Positions 46,001 to 59,063 of a DNA stretch of 64,000 nt are shown here, one piece after another. This DNA is from Planococcus citri (Eukaryota; Arthropoda; Insecta; Hemiptera; Pseudococcidae): assembly GCF_950023065.1 (NCBI RefSeq), contig NC_088681.1:60546836-60610835 (forward strand), read 5' to 3'. Under the pieces are notes generated by a model. It saw only the letters and a list, made by a program, of their open reading frames with translations. It ran no database searches and had not been told where the DNA came from. A program made the position numbers and the translations under genes. Numbering within the stretch: the stretch's first letter is position 1; each line of letters opens with the position of its first letter.

Positions 46001-48020
46001 AATTCACAACGTAGATTTACAACTCAGCCCTCGTCACATTACCTTTCACTTTCCTCCATCCATCCCCACGATAAAAAAAACACACACATATTTGTAATAT
46101 CAACCTGACATGACCAATTTTTTTAACTTAGAAACCACCCTCTTGAATTTATTGCATTCCACGTCAAATATACGTCGTAAAAAACCGCCACAATATCGTA
46201 CAACATACATAGCACATGCAAGAAAAAAAAACCCCTTACAGGTAATACCGACTTGATATCATTTTACGCACATCGCATTCCTCATTTAAAAAGTTAATCC
46301 ATCTTTAGACGCACACAACAAAAAAACGAAAGAAAAAAAAATTACAAAACCCTCGGCATCGTATACCAAGTCGTAACATGAAATTCCTCACCATGAAAAA
46401 AAAATTCTTCCACGTAGTAGCGAGAAAAAGAAAAATGTAATTCGATATTCGAAACTGTTCTTCGGCTCCTTCACCCTTCATCTTCCTTCTTATACATCTC
46501 CAGGCGGCTGAAAATATTGTTTTAATATAAACGTGCAGTGTAGTAACTTTTTGCCATTGCTATGCCAGCGTGCTCACAGCTCAAAAGATCGAGGCATTCA
46601 ATACACCGGGGAAACTATAGGTACTTATAAGGCAACGTACGTTACTTATACGAAAGAATATAGCTTATAATAAAAGAAAAGACACATATCGCGATATTTC
46701 GCTTTTTACGCAACAAGCACGAGGTTCAGAGCATCGCACGAGAGAAAAACACCTCTACGAGCCAGAAAAGTTTGTAATTGAATGTACGAGTAGAGTCAGC
46801 TGTTGAAAAATGACGAGAATACCATATAAGTAAAAGTAGGTATAATTATTACACACACAGAGAAATAGGCCTCCGAAGCAGTTTACATTTTCTTTTCTTT
46901 CAGCTGCTATTTCGCTTCTTGCTCAATCCGCAACCGTATAAGTCAAAATATCAACAAAAAAAAAAAGCTCGCCTTATTCTTGCGTCATTCACGATACGGT
47001 GCAAGTTCTCGTTTCACAACTTTTAACCATCAAAATGGCAGAAAATAAACAAAGTCGAGCAACAACTGTTCGTACACGAATTGAAGTATAGGAAACAGAC
47101 AGCTTTCGAATAGATTAAATAAGTACATAATATACTTTTTCGACGAGTCTTTTTTTTTCTGCTTCGCTGAAAATAATACTTACACTTTTTCCGGTCTTTC
47201 GAATTGTTAACTTACCTGTTCTTAAAACAGACCAGATGTGAGAAATACCTACTCACTACTTACCCATACTTTTCAATATTTTTCGCTTCAAAGACCATCC
47301 TACTTCTGCCCATTTCTTCTTCTCCGCATCCAAATTAACCAATAAATTCTAAAATTACACTTTTTCAACTCATTCTCGTAGAATTTATTCTTCGGTAACC
47401 GATAAAAAAACATTAATGAAGAAACCCAACACCCAAAAACGATAAATTAGGTCGATAACTTATAATTCAGGCTTCTGCATCGAACATTAAAAAAAACACA
47501 CACACAAACAGATGATTAATGAACTCGACGATGACGACATGAAGCTTAGGTATTTAAATATGAAAATTTTCCAACAGCTGAAAAATTAAGCAGGTATAGC
47601 GATTTCATCGCGTCCTCGTTTTAATTTAAACAGTGTTCCATTTACTCGTCGTGAGTCGTGGTAGGTACATACAATACGACGATGATACCCAATATAGTAC
47701 ACAGAAGCAATCAAACTAAAAGCCTCAGTACGAAACGCAGGTGCGACTGAAATTCGACCAAGTGACTGATATTTATACCGTAGAAAAACACCATCGACGA
47801 AAAGAAGGACCAGAGAGGGAGAGGGAGGGGTTCGGTCGCGAAATTGATCAACTTACAACAAATTTCAAAACACGTCGACACGATGGAGAAGAATTTCTGC
47901 TCTATGCTTGTGAGTAATTAGTTCAACGCAAGTTGAAGTAATCTTACGAAAATGGATATCCTTGACAAGATACTAAATCATATTTAGCGAGTTTCACGAT
48001 ACCCAGCTAACAAATAAAAG
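46001..48020. other. Complex non-coding tract with candidate splice donors
   Basis: Non-repetitive and relatively balanced in composition. On the minus strand ACAG|GTAAGTTAAC at about 47215 fits a splice donor, but no matching exon or acceptor is evident. On the plus strand a 9-codon start (ATGGAGAAGAATTTC..., 47883) runs into CTTGTGAGTAATT, also donor-like. Neither is supported well enough to call an exon. Confidence 0.25.
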
Positions 48021-50679
48021 GGGCTCCAATGAGTGCAATCGATCATAGAAATAACTTTTTTCAATTTTTTCGTTTTTTTCAGGCCAAATTTTCCATTTAT
48101 CAGATATCATCTACACATAAAACAGCGAAACGGGGGGGGAGGAGATTTCATCAAACGTTATCTGGGTCAATTAGTTCACAAATTTTGCCAGATGCTCAAA
48201 AACCCAGGATCAAGCGACAGAGGGTGAGGGGGAGGGGGGTAGGATGGCACTTATACTGAAAATTTAAATTTTATGGTCCTGAGTTGGCTGAAAGATTTAT
48301 TTGATCGAATTCTTCGACGAAAAAATATAGATGAGAGTACTTCTTCCAATGATATGTATTATGGTAGAAGATTCCGAAACAAACCGAAAGGAGGGGAGGA
48401 GGGGGTGTTGACTGTTGAAGGTCAAAACAAATTTCGAAAATTTACTTTGATGATTTTTGGGGATTTCAACTTAGCATAGACTTCTTCGACTCCAAAGTAC
48501 AGACTGAAAATTTTCAACACAGTGAAAATTACTTTATTTGGCAGTTTTTCCACGAAAAAAAAAAATACAAAATATAGATAATTTTGAAGTGGTAGGGGAG
48601 GGGGGAGAGAAGTGTACTCCTTTGAACAACTGTTAAATTACAACATACAGTGAAAATACAACTGACAAAATTTCGGATTCAGACGAAATCCCCCCCCCCC
48701 TCTGACGAAGTATAATGCCAAGGTGGATGAAACTACGTTTTCACAAACATAAGCATCTGACATTTCAGCGTTGTCAAACATATTTTTTTTCAAGAAGGGT
48801 TTTTCTACGAGATATATTTTTACCATAAATTATTTAAACTCTCATTTTTATACCGAAGATGCGCAGATTCTCACGCAGGGTAAATTTGAGAACCCCTGGA
48901 AAAGTGGAAATTGAAAAGAATACTAGTTCGAGCTGTAAACCTTTTCCCATCTCGAGGGAAATTCACTCGAAGGCTTCGCTCGTAATTGTAATTTACACTA
49001 CGAGGTGAAAATGTAACCAACAATATCGACCACAAGACTGGATTAATTATACCTGGCTGCGATATAAAATGAACGTATTTGTATGATCCAGTCTACTCGA
49101 ACGAACTTATAACCTCATTTCAAATTTTTAAAAATTTTTCTCATCTTACTCTGACTTACCAGTTTCAAATTTTCTTGAAAAAGCAATACAAAAATTCTTT
49201 GAACAAAAAAAGTAATCAAAATAATACGTAACTCCAAAAAACGATAAATTCGAGACTTGGAATTCCAAATTAACTGATTTCGAGAATGAAAAAAAAAAGC
49301 ATTCAAATGTACCTATCGAAATGATTTTCTTTAAGCTCAGAAGGCTGGAAATAAAATATTTATAAATTGAAGGTCGATTTTGAAAAAAAAATAAAAATAA
49401 AAAAATTAGGGTGGGAATTCTTCATTTCAAAAAATGTCAGAATCACATGATACTTCAATCTTTTCAAATTTGTTTCCTGGTTCAGATGGCTTTTTAATAT
49501 TCAAATTATTTTTCACTATCACAATTAGACATTAGAAATGTTCAAAATAAGTGTTGACAAGTTCAGTAATTCTCAAAATATTAGTTTTAAAAAAATACAC
49601 TTTTGATTACGTGAAAAAGAAGTAGACAAGAAATCACCCCCCCCCCAAATAATAATTTTGAAGTCGAGGCGAGGGAGGAAGAAGACAGAGGTTAAACATA
49701 GAACTGAAAATTTGAAGTTTTTCCAACGTATTTTCATGGTCATTTGGTCACGACTTCTGTCAGAATCCATTAAATTTCCAAAAAAAAAAAGAAAAAAAAC
49801 TACCCACCCTAGAGAACACTTCTATTAAAGGGCTTCATTTCTTTGCAAATCTGGCAAAAGTAAATTTTTGAGGATTCCTTGACATTCTAGTATTTTCGAC
49901 TGGCCAGAAATTGAAAAATTTCAGCTTGAAACTGAACGAAAAAATAAACGAGTTTGCAAAGTGATTTTTTGATTAACAAACTTTGAATGAATACAACATT
50001 CACATGTGATTAATGAATAGAAAAAAAAAACGTTAAATTCATTTCTCAAGTTCTAGACAATTTTTGAACATTTTTTGGAGCATTTTTCAAATTTGAATAA
50101 TTAAATTTTGATCACTTTGAGGAACAAATCCAAAGACGTACATATTTGTCAATATAACTTGTTTCCCATCTCACGAATCGATTGGGAAGCAATAAATGAG
50201 TTTTAAGCTACTCCAAAACCTCGAATAAATTTTAGATTTTTCAGTTTTTTGAAAAAAAAATCTAAAAAGAATAAAAATAAATTTAGAATTTTTGAAAATT
50301 TTCAAATCGACCAATTTAGTGACCCCTTTGTTTAATTTAGAAAATTAGAATCAATTCACAAAACCCACTGATTTTTGTTGGTTCAATTCTAAATTTTTTA
50401 TGGTTTTTTTTTTTTTTGGGGGGGGGGGGGTGTTTATAATTACAAGATTACCTATTGCACCCGTGAAGGGGGGTTGGATTTGGTTTGTGAGGTTGGTGTT
50501 TTTTATTAGGGAGATGAATTTTTGTATTTCATAAGGTTCGTCAGGGATAATAGGTGGATTTTCTTTAATCTGTAAGGGAGTGAGAGAGGTAAGAGGGGAG
50601 GGGATAGCGGCTTTTTGATCCACTGGAAGCTCGAAAATGGCTCGGAATCGAAACCATGAACAATCAATCTGCCTAGAAC
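48021..50679. other. A+T-rich non-coding tract
   Basis: Homopolymer runs (C at about 48690 and 49637; T then G at 50404-50431) and low-complexity sequence. The only frame with ordinary protein-like composition is a minus-strand one (50351-50692), given separately. Confidence 0.45.
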
Positions 50680-50692
50680 CCCAGTTGACCAA
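50351..50692 (-). other. Possible degraded coding fragment (up to 113 codons)
   Basis: The frame, read from the element boundary at 50692, gives a stretch with ordinary amino-acid balance (FRFRAIFELPVDQKAAIPS; NPPIIPDEPYEIQKFISLIK). This is unlike the Phe/Lys/Asn-rich junk frames around it, and it then passes through a G/T homopolymer and ends. It may be a relic of a mobile-element or host gene. No family is recognised, and chance cannot be excluded. Confidence 0.2.
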
Positions 50693-52074
50693 ATGCTAGC
50701 AAATTTTACGCTAGCACGAATGGTGCCGGAATTTGAGACACTTTTTTTAAAAATGCTAGCAAATCAGTAGTGATTAGGTCGCATTAGCGTAGCAGTATTG
50801 AGCACAAACAGCTAGTGTATAGCTAGCATTTTGTTAGCACTTTGCTTGCAATTCTACTACGTAAATGCGACTAAATTGCGACTGATTTGCTAGCATTTTT
50901 AAAAGTGTCTCAAATTCCGGCACCATTCGTGCTAGCGTAAAATTTGCTAGCATGAGGCTAGCATTTTGCTAGCGCAGGAAAAGTTTGATTATCAGGAAAA
51001 TTATTTTTACTAATTATCTTTTAAAAATACTAGGAGGTGTTTTCAATCAGGTCAATGTAGCTGGTAGTTCTCCAATATCCAAAAATAGGCAACTGACCTC
51101 CTACGCTAGCTCACCGCTAGCATAGCGCTAGTGAGGTGTGCCAGAGTAAGTAGAGTGGTAGCACTCTTCTTATTGCCAAAATTTAAAATTGAAATATCAA
51201 ACAAACTAAAAATAAGAAATTTCAAAAACATTTGAACAACATTTTTAATGAACAAATTATACATTATAAAAAATGAAATAATTACAAGAATGATTTTTCA
51301 ATAATGGAATATTCTTCAAAATTATTGTTCAAAGTTGAAAAGTAGCCAAAATGGAAAGGAAAAATACCTACCTGTTAAAATGAAAAGCATTAACAAATTT
51401 GAAATTTTTTTAAAAATGAAAATAAAAAAATCATTGAGAAACGAAAAATTACGTATTTAGGTATCTGTTAAAAATATTTAAAAATTCCATTTAAAAAATG
51501 AAGATATGGAAGTATTTTTCTGAAAAATGGGTGAAAGAGATTCACTGAAGTTTTTCTGTACTTGCATGAGTAGGCTATGAAGGAAATGCCAGTGAAAAAC
51601 ATGCTAGAAAAAAAATGCCACATACTTGCTCGCATTTTGCTAGAATCTAATTCCATATAGAAAGCTAGCTGAAAAGTGAGGGCAATCAGCTAGCGTTTTT
51701 CTATTGCTAGATTGCAAAGTAAAAGCTAGACGAGAGAGACTAGAGATCTGCTCGCATTTTGCTAGCATTAGATTGCTAGATAAACGTAAGCAGATAAATG
51801 CAAGCGTATTGCTAGTGTAGAAAAGCAAGCAATTATCCGTTAGTAAAACGCTAGCATTAAGCAAGCACAATTAGTGTGATACAAATGCTAGCTGAAAAAA
51901 GCGAGAGAATTGCTAAAGAATTGCTAGAACATAATTTGCCAGAAAAAAAGTACTAGCAAATTGCTAGCTTTTTGCGAAAGATTTAATGCTAGCTACAAAA
52001 AGCTAGAAAAATGCTAGCACTTTCCCAAAACGTGAGTAAAATGCTAGCAATACGCTAGCACTTGGTCAACTGGG
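50680..52074. mobile_element. GCTAGC-motif element with inverted ends
   Basis: The left end CCCAGTTGACCAAATGCTAG is matched inverted at the right end (52054-52074, one mismatch). Inside, 50693-50768 and 50881-50954 form a near-perfect hairpin of about 75 bases per arm (GCACGAATGGTGCCGGAATT and its inverse). The word GCTAGC occurs roughly twenty times over 1.39 kb, densest in the two end regions. No coding frame is present. Target duplication is not evident. It is read as a non-autonomous DNA element with iterated binding sites; its family is unknown. Confidence 0.65.
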
Positions 52075-53880
52075 AAAAGGTTGAAAATCAGAACATGAAT
52101 CAAATTTCAGCTTTCAATCTTACATTCATCAAATTCTGAATTTCTCGTAAAAAATTGACTAAATTTGAATTTTATAAAAATTCGCCAAAAATCGAAAAAA
52201 AGAAAATTCACTGTCTGCAACTTTGAGTGACCCTGTTTTCGGTATTATTCAAACAAAAATTATTCTTTTTTCAACACAGACCATAAATTTCAAAAATTGT
52301 TTCAATTTTTTGCGTTCGAAACAAATATGTGCAGTTTGAAAAAAAGTAAGTAATTCAAGCTACGTTAAAATCTCACTCAGTTACTGTCATCTGAGTTTTT
52401 TTTTGTTTTTTTTTTTTGGCAAATGAATCATTATGAGCTCAGCACAATTTTCACAGATTTTTGCTTCAAAACTCGATAATTTCATCTTACCCCCTTGTTC
52501 ATTACTCTGTTCTCCAGAGGTCAACGGAGAATTTAATTAAGCTCGGCTAAAATTTCGCCATCGTGTCGGTTTCCTTTATCTTATCAACGTACCCGCACAT
52601 TTTCCAAATTCCTGGTGTTTTCGAAATGACCACCGGTATACTTAATAATACGAGTACCAACAAATCCGCGTATGCTTAGAAAGGTGAAACTTATCACCAT
52701 AATTTACACCTCTGAGATTCTCGGGTGGATTCCACCTCGTCTTCCGTTCTTAGGAGACTAACTCCGGACTCCGGTAAAGTAAAACTTTCAGGTCGGATTC
52801 GCGTAGGTAGGTACAAGGTATACTACACATTTGGGAATAACCACGAGGAGGCAGTAAGATACACACATACCCTATTTCGGAGTAAATTCGCACATTAAGA
52901 AACATAGCCAGATTGGTGTATTAAGATTTCAGTACACTTGGCACGAAAATCTGGCAATTACTGCAAAAATTTGTATACCTGTACAAATATCTGCACACAA
53001 CAATAGGAAAATCTCGAGCACTGAGACTCGATTCAGCCAACTCAGCTTCGCGAACCTTCTTGATTCAGTTCCCTGGTGTCTTTTCATTTGCTACCGCGTT
53101 CTTCTCAACGCACTCGATACTCTAGAAAGCACAAGAGCAGCTTCCATAAGATCTGTACACACAACGATGAGGTGGTCAGGGATTTAAACACAATACGAGA
53201 TTAGTTTGCGAACCGAAACGACGATTGCGCTCCGGCTTCGGCTCGTCGTTTATTGTTCTATTCACAACATCGAGAAAGAACGAAGTCTTTAAGCTTTTAC
53301 TCCGTCTGACTCTGAGATTGAGTACACTAGAGAAGAGGGTAGGTATACATAGTACGAGGAAATGAAAAGTACAATAATGATGGAAAAGTCCGTCGTTGGT
53401 GGCGCTGCGAATTATCTATTGTGTCGTGAAAATATTATAGGTATAGCTCGTAGTTGGCAGGAAATTCTGCCCGATTCGTTTCCCAACTCGAGGGACAGGT
53501 GTGCAGCAAGGGAACAACAGCAAGAAGAGCTACTTCGTTGTGTGTCTTTTGTCAAGAACGATTATACGAGTAGTACGAGTGAACGAGAGAAGAGAAGGAT
53601 TAAAGAAATTTCTCTCATTTCATTTATACGCAGGGGTTTTGTTTCAGCGACCGTAGACAATCGCTAATTTTTCATCGTTTCGACTTACAAATTCTCCTCC
53701 CTCTCTTCGTTGCTTGCTTCCCTTTTTTTATCGCCATTAAATGAGGAAGTATCGTCGTTATACTCTGCCTAACTTGAATCCATTCTTGTCATAAGTCTCG
53801 TTAATGACTCTTCGTAAATTTCAAAACGACTTACTTATCCATTTAAACACAAATCCCAGTTCCTTTCGATAACGAAAATT
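52075..53880. other. Non-coding tract, partly complex
   Basis: 52480-53700 is balanced in composition and non-repetitive (GCTCCGGCTTCGGCTCG at about 53230). A 101-codon plus-strand frame at 53362-53667 is rich in charged residues but has no recognisable domain and is not called. The tract could be a 5' exon, enhancer or other conserved intronic sequence. Confidence 0.3.
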
Positions 53881-53915
53881 GTACTCACCTGAAACAGAAA
53901 AAAAAATACAATCTT
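53880..53915 (-). promoter_or_regulatory. Candidate recursive-splice (ratchet) site
   Basis: On the minus strand a pyrimidine tract (TTTTTTTTTCTGTTTCAG) ends in an acceptor that is directly joined to a donor, GTGAGTAC. The junction is between 53889 and 53888. The joined form Yn-NCAG|GTRAGT is the consensus of zero-length-exon ratchet points known in very long insect introns. Use in vivo is inferred. Confidence 0.45.
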
Positions 53916-55682
53916 GGATTAGATTATTTTAATTGATTAATTCAAAATCAAACTAATTAATACACAATCAGAACAAGAAATATACGATAAAACACTCGAC
54001 TAGATTCCCCTTCCACATTAGACCTTTTTATGTCAACAAATGAACTCTGGGCCGAGGGAGAGAGGAAGGGAGGAGAAGTTGATATTTTACACGTCAGTTA
54101 TTGGATTTTTCAAAGTCTTTGGACATTTCTATAGGACACATCGCCAAAAAGCTGGACTTTCAGGACTATTAGACACTTTGAACTCTGCCCAACTCATTCG
54201 AGTCAAATTGAGAAAAAATAAAAATACTCGAAAAAAAACCAATAACATTAAAACGACCCAGCTACATACAAAATACATTTGTGAATTTTTGATACAAAAA
54301 AAAAAAAAAAAAAAAAGAAAATACGTATAACTACGTACGAGTAAAACGAGGCAGGCATGGAATTCTGAAACAGATTATATAACACGAGGGGAAAAAATAT
54401 ATCGAAAAATAATATCTCGTTGTTTCGATAAGCCGAAGGCAATTTGAAAATGGACTACGAAGATAAGAAATTTTCCTACAAGAAAGATAATCGGATTAAT
54501 ATGTACCTTTAATAAAAACGAAGCAGGAAAACAAAAACCGAAGGAAAAAAATTTAACAAGAAAATGTAACTCTATACACTCGATAGATTTAAAGGCCAAA
54601 ATAGGGGACGAAGGGGGTGAATTATACGTTTTCTTTGTTGAGTTGATAAATCTAATATTTTGACATGGACAACGCAGGGATAGGCTATACTCATAAATCA
54701 ACACAAAATTATAACAATTCAAAACACTGCTCCTCCTGGCGCAGAAATCTGGCACTGACCACGAAAAAAATTACACCATCCAATCTCAGCTACCCTGATA
54801 CATATACAGCCGAGTATAACAATTGATAATGAATATTTAGCAAATGGTTTGGCTAGAGATATATGTACGTAGGTAACAGTGGCAACGTGTTATTCGAATA
54901 TACGGATGAAATACACGCGAAACCATTAGAACGGAATTGAAACGGCTTAAAAGGAAGCTAATTTCCTTTACTTTGGATAAATTGAGGGAGCTTTAATTAC
55001 GTTTTCTGGTTTGCACCGAGCTCTGAATTAGAATTGTTAATTTCAGTCGGCAAAGCCGACAAGATAATACGAACGGTGTTCCTATACGTATATTGAGCTT
55101 TGCTGAAAGTGCAGCTTCAGATGGTCACGTGTAAAGTACCCCATTGGATCAAAAGTGCATCGAAATTCATGATATTATTTTCTCATAATTTGAAAAACTG
55201 AGGTACCTCTGGTCCGAAAATGATACATTTTTTCAGTCATGTATATAAATTCGACTTATTTTGTCTGGGCTCGGTATCTCAGATTTTTCTGATCAACATA
55301 ATTCCTTTCTTCTTTCCTCCTACACAACAAAAAAATTTTTAAAATGATATTTCAAGACTTCAAAGGGTACAGAAAATTTTCAATTTTAGGAAAATTCAAA
55401 ATTTTAGTTACTGAGTTTAATGGCTTTCATCTTAAAAGTTTGAATTTTATCGCTCATGCTTATTTAAATTTTGATTAAAAAATATTCGGCATCTCAACAA
55501 TTTCAGCTCAAAATTTGATTTCAACACTTACTCAAAGCCAACCCTTCCTCCAAATTATGGAAAGATCAATAAAATTCAAGCAATGCATAAATACTGATCT
55601 CGCTGATTTTTTCGATCTCGTGAAAGATCATTTTGGAAAGGGGAAGGGATGAAGTGACCTATAACATTTTCCTCAATAAGGA
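53916..55682. other. Non-coding tract upstream of the retrotransposon 3' end
   Basis: A+T-rich, with an A run at about 54297-54315. Overlapping frames at 54040-54330 and 54375-54755 have no domain features. No gene is supported. Confidence 0.45.
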
Positions 55683-56145
55683 AAATCAAATCAAATCAAA
55701 TCAACTTTATTTTTTGCAATAGACAGCGTTGCTGCATTTACAAAGTCGACTTATGTACTAACATAGGAAATAATCAATACATAAAAGAATGAATAATGAA
55801 ATTAAATAACATGAAATAAAATGAAATAAATGCGCCATGTATAGCACCATACAGGCATAGGATCAGCACAGATATCCAAATAGACGCATTCAATGAAAAT
55901 AATAGAAACCAAATAAGAAATAAAGAAAAAAGAAAAAAAAAACAACATAATTACATGAATCAGAAAACAATACATTATAAAAAAAGTGAGATTTCATGTA
56001 CATTTATAAAAATTCTTAGAATTATTTACCACATAACATCCAAAAATTATCGGTTATACATAAAAATAAAAAAAGAAACAATGACGCTAGATGATAAATC
56101 AAAATTACAAGTAGTTGCTGAAAGTTCAGTTGCTAATGTACTCAG

Positions 56146-59062
56146 TTATGTAACAGTGTCCATATACTCATCTATTGAATAAAATGCTTTTTTTAGTAGC
56201 CATTTTTTCAGAGTTTTAGAAAATAATTTTGTGCAATTGATAATTTTAATTTCAGTTGGGATTTTGTTATAAATTTTTGCAGCCATGAAGTCTATACTAA
56301 CTTGGTGAAATTTAGTCCTGAATTGTGTGCTATGTAGTTGTTGGCTATTTCTAGTATAATGACTGTGTTGAGGGGTATGTAATTTCACTATGCCTTTCTT
56401 CACAATTTGGGATATCAGATATATGTATAAGCAGGGTAGGGTTAAAATTTCATTTGAAAGAAAGATAGTCTTGCATGATTCTGTGACTTGCATTCGATAG
56501 ATGATTCTTATTGCTCGTTTTTGTATTACAAAAATTCTCTGCATAAGACTGACATTACCGCCCCAAAACACTAAGCCATATGACATATTAGACTGGAACA
56601 TTCCATAATATGCCATTTTTAATGTTTGCACATTGGTGACACCTTTTAATTGCCAAAGGAGATAATTTATTGATGATAGCTTCCCAGCTAAATAGTCTAT
56701 GTGATCAGTCCAAGTAAGAGTGGAGTTGATGTATACTCCTAAAAATTTTAGACTTTCAACTTTAGTAATTGGCAGTGCCAAATTTAAATTTTGTGAGCTG
56801 TGACCAAAATATATCAGGTTTGTTTTCTCAACATTTAATTTCATTTTATTTATTCTGAACCACTCTACCAAATCATCCACTACCTGCTGTACTGAGATAC
56901 CCATATTCATAGGAATCAGTGCTGTAGTGTCATCTGCGAATAGGATCAGATTACTCCTTACATTTTTTGGAAGGTCATTAACATAATAGATAAAGAACAA
57001 AGGTCCTAATATTGACCCCTGTGGAACTCCTTGCTCAACTGGATATTGATCAGAGAAATGGTATTCTCCATTTATATCTTCTATCTTAACAATTTGAGTT
57101 CTATTTTTGAGAAAGGATGTGGTCCAGTCCAAAGCCACCCCTCTAATGCCATACTTTTCTAGTTTACCTAGCAATATTTCATGATTAATCATATCAAATG
57201 CTTTTGAAAGATCACAAAAAATCCCTATAATGTCATTTTTGCTGTGGAGATTTTCCAAGATATTGTGAATAAGTTGGTAAATGGCACCTGTTGTATTTTT
57301 ATTTTTGCAAAATCCAAATTGAGAGCTGTGTAACAGATTATTATCGCTGAAAAATTTAGATATACGTTTATAAAATAAGCTTTCTAGAACTTTGGAAAAC
57401 ACTGATGTTATAGATATGGGTCTGTAATTATTCATGGCACTTCTTTCCCCCTTTTTGAACACAGGTGTCACAATATTGACCTTAAGGATATCAGGGAAGG
57501 CTCCTTCCTGAACAGACATGTTGAAGAGGCTGGCTAATGGTTCAGCAATGTATGGCGCTGCTATTTTCAGTATATAGGTATCAAGCCCATGGTAGTCTTT
57601 TGAATAGGAATTTTTGAGTGAGTGAATTACATTCACAACCTCAACTGAATTTGTTGGTGCAATGAAGAATGTGGAATTATTGGATGGGTTTAAATTATTC
57701 AAGGGATTTTCATCATCTTTCAAGTTTTCAACCTTTGGTAAATTACAAAAGAATTTATTTAAGGTAGAGGCAATTTCCAGTGGATTGGTTACCATACGGT
57801 TTTGGTCCATTATATAATCTATACAGGTATGTTTTGTTTTTGTTTTGATAAGTTCCCAGGATGTTTTGTTCAAGTTTTTGGCATTTTGGAGTTTTCTATC
57901 ATTTGCAGATTTTTTTGCATTTTCAATCAAAGTTTTATATTTTTGTTTAGTTATTTTATATTTTTCTTTCAGGTATGGAGAGTCAAAAGTCTTCTTCATG
58001 CTATGTAGGTCCATTAAATTTTGCTTAACAGTTTTTATTTCAATTTTGGTTGGTAGGGGGAATTTTATAAAATTTTTTTGTTTCCTTTTCACTATACCAA
58101 ATGGGAATGACAAATTATAGTGTGATAAGAACACATTTAGGAAACTCTGAAAAGCTGAATTAATGGTATCTGTTTCACTCCAGCAGTTACTCCAGTTTTC
58201 TCCCTCAAGTAACCTGAGAAAAGTTCCCCTAGTGGTATCATTTATTAATCTTTGTTGAGGTTTTAAATAATTTACTTCTTGTACCTGTTCAGAGATATTG
58301 AGCATGAACATTACTCCCTCATGATCTGAGATATGTGTTTTACATACTTCAATTCCAAAAGGGGCATCTATATTACTCAGAAAATTGTCCAAACAAGTTT
58401 TAGATCTTGTAGGTTTGTTGCATAGTAAGTTCATTTTATAACAAGAGCATAAATCCCGAAATGTTGTTGCAGCTTGGCTATTTGATAGTGTGTTTATGTT
58501 GAAATCACCACCTATAATGTTGAGAAAACCATTTTTGGATACAATTTTCATCACAGTTTCTAGCTTTTTGAAAAATACATCTATGTTACCTTGTGGTGGC
58601 CTATATAGAGAGATAACATTCAATTTTCCCATGATGGATGTCATAGCTGCAACCTCAAAGTCCCCCTCCTGTGATATACAAGTGATATCCCCTCTGTTTT
58701 TAAATACAAGTTTCAAGTGATTTGATATTAGGATACATGTACCACCACCCCTCTTTATTTTCCTACAGAAATATGATACAACCTGGTAATCACCAATGTG
58801 CACAAATGGGATGTTCTCAGCAGATATCCAGTGTTCTGTAATGCATGCTATATGGACACTGTTACATTTCAGAGTATGGCTGAGTAGATGCACCTTGCCA
58901 GACATTGACTGCACATTCTGCGTAATTACATTCAGATTAAACTTTGGTGTGTGGGGGGGATTGGATTTCAGGGTAGAAAGGGATGACTTTGTGATGGTAT
59001 GATATGATTTAGTATTAGCTAAAGGAGGGTGCCGTTCAGCCTCAGAAAGAGGGTTTTCGTGG
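56146..59062 (-). CDS. CR1-like ORF2: endonuclease-reverse transcriptase
   Basis: Encodes the enzyme that nicks target DNA and copies the element RNA. The frame opens inside the end of ORF1 and the recognisable protein begins at FNLNVITQNVQSMSGK. The Asn of QN is the first endonuclease motif, so the protein must start upstream of the first ATG (in MSGK). Numbered from 58914, the endonuclease has TEHW (26-29), GGDFN (135-139) and SDH (196-198). The reverse transcriptase has NNYRPISITS (about 495), FCDLSKAFD (about 566), QGVPQGSILGPL (about 628), FADD (659-662, catalytic) and LKFLGVYI. The C-terminus ends at FYSIDEYMDTVT. All key catalytic residues are present and no internal stop or frameshift is seen. 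The start given is just past the ORF1 stop; the true initiation site is unknown. Confidence 0.88.
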
Positions 59063-59063
59063 C

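Noticed and set aside
53362..53667. 101-codon plus-strand frame MKSTIMMEKSVVGG...
   Set aside because: The composition is plausible, but there is no homology cue, no poly(A) signal close by and no sign of splicing. Left as undetermined sequence.
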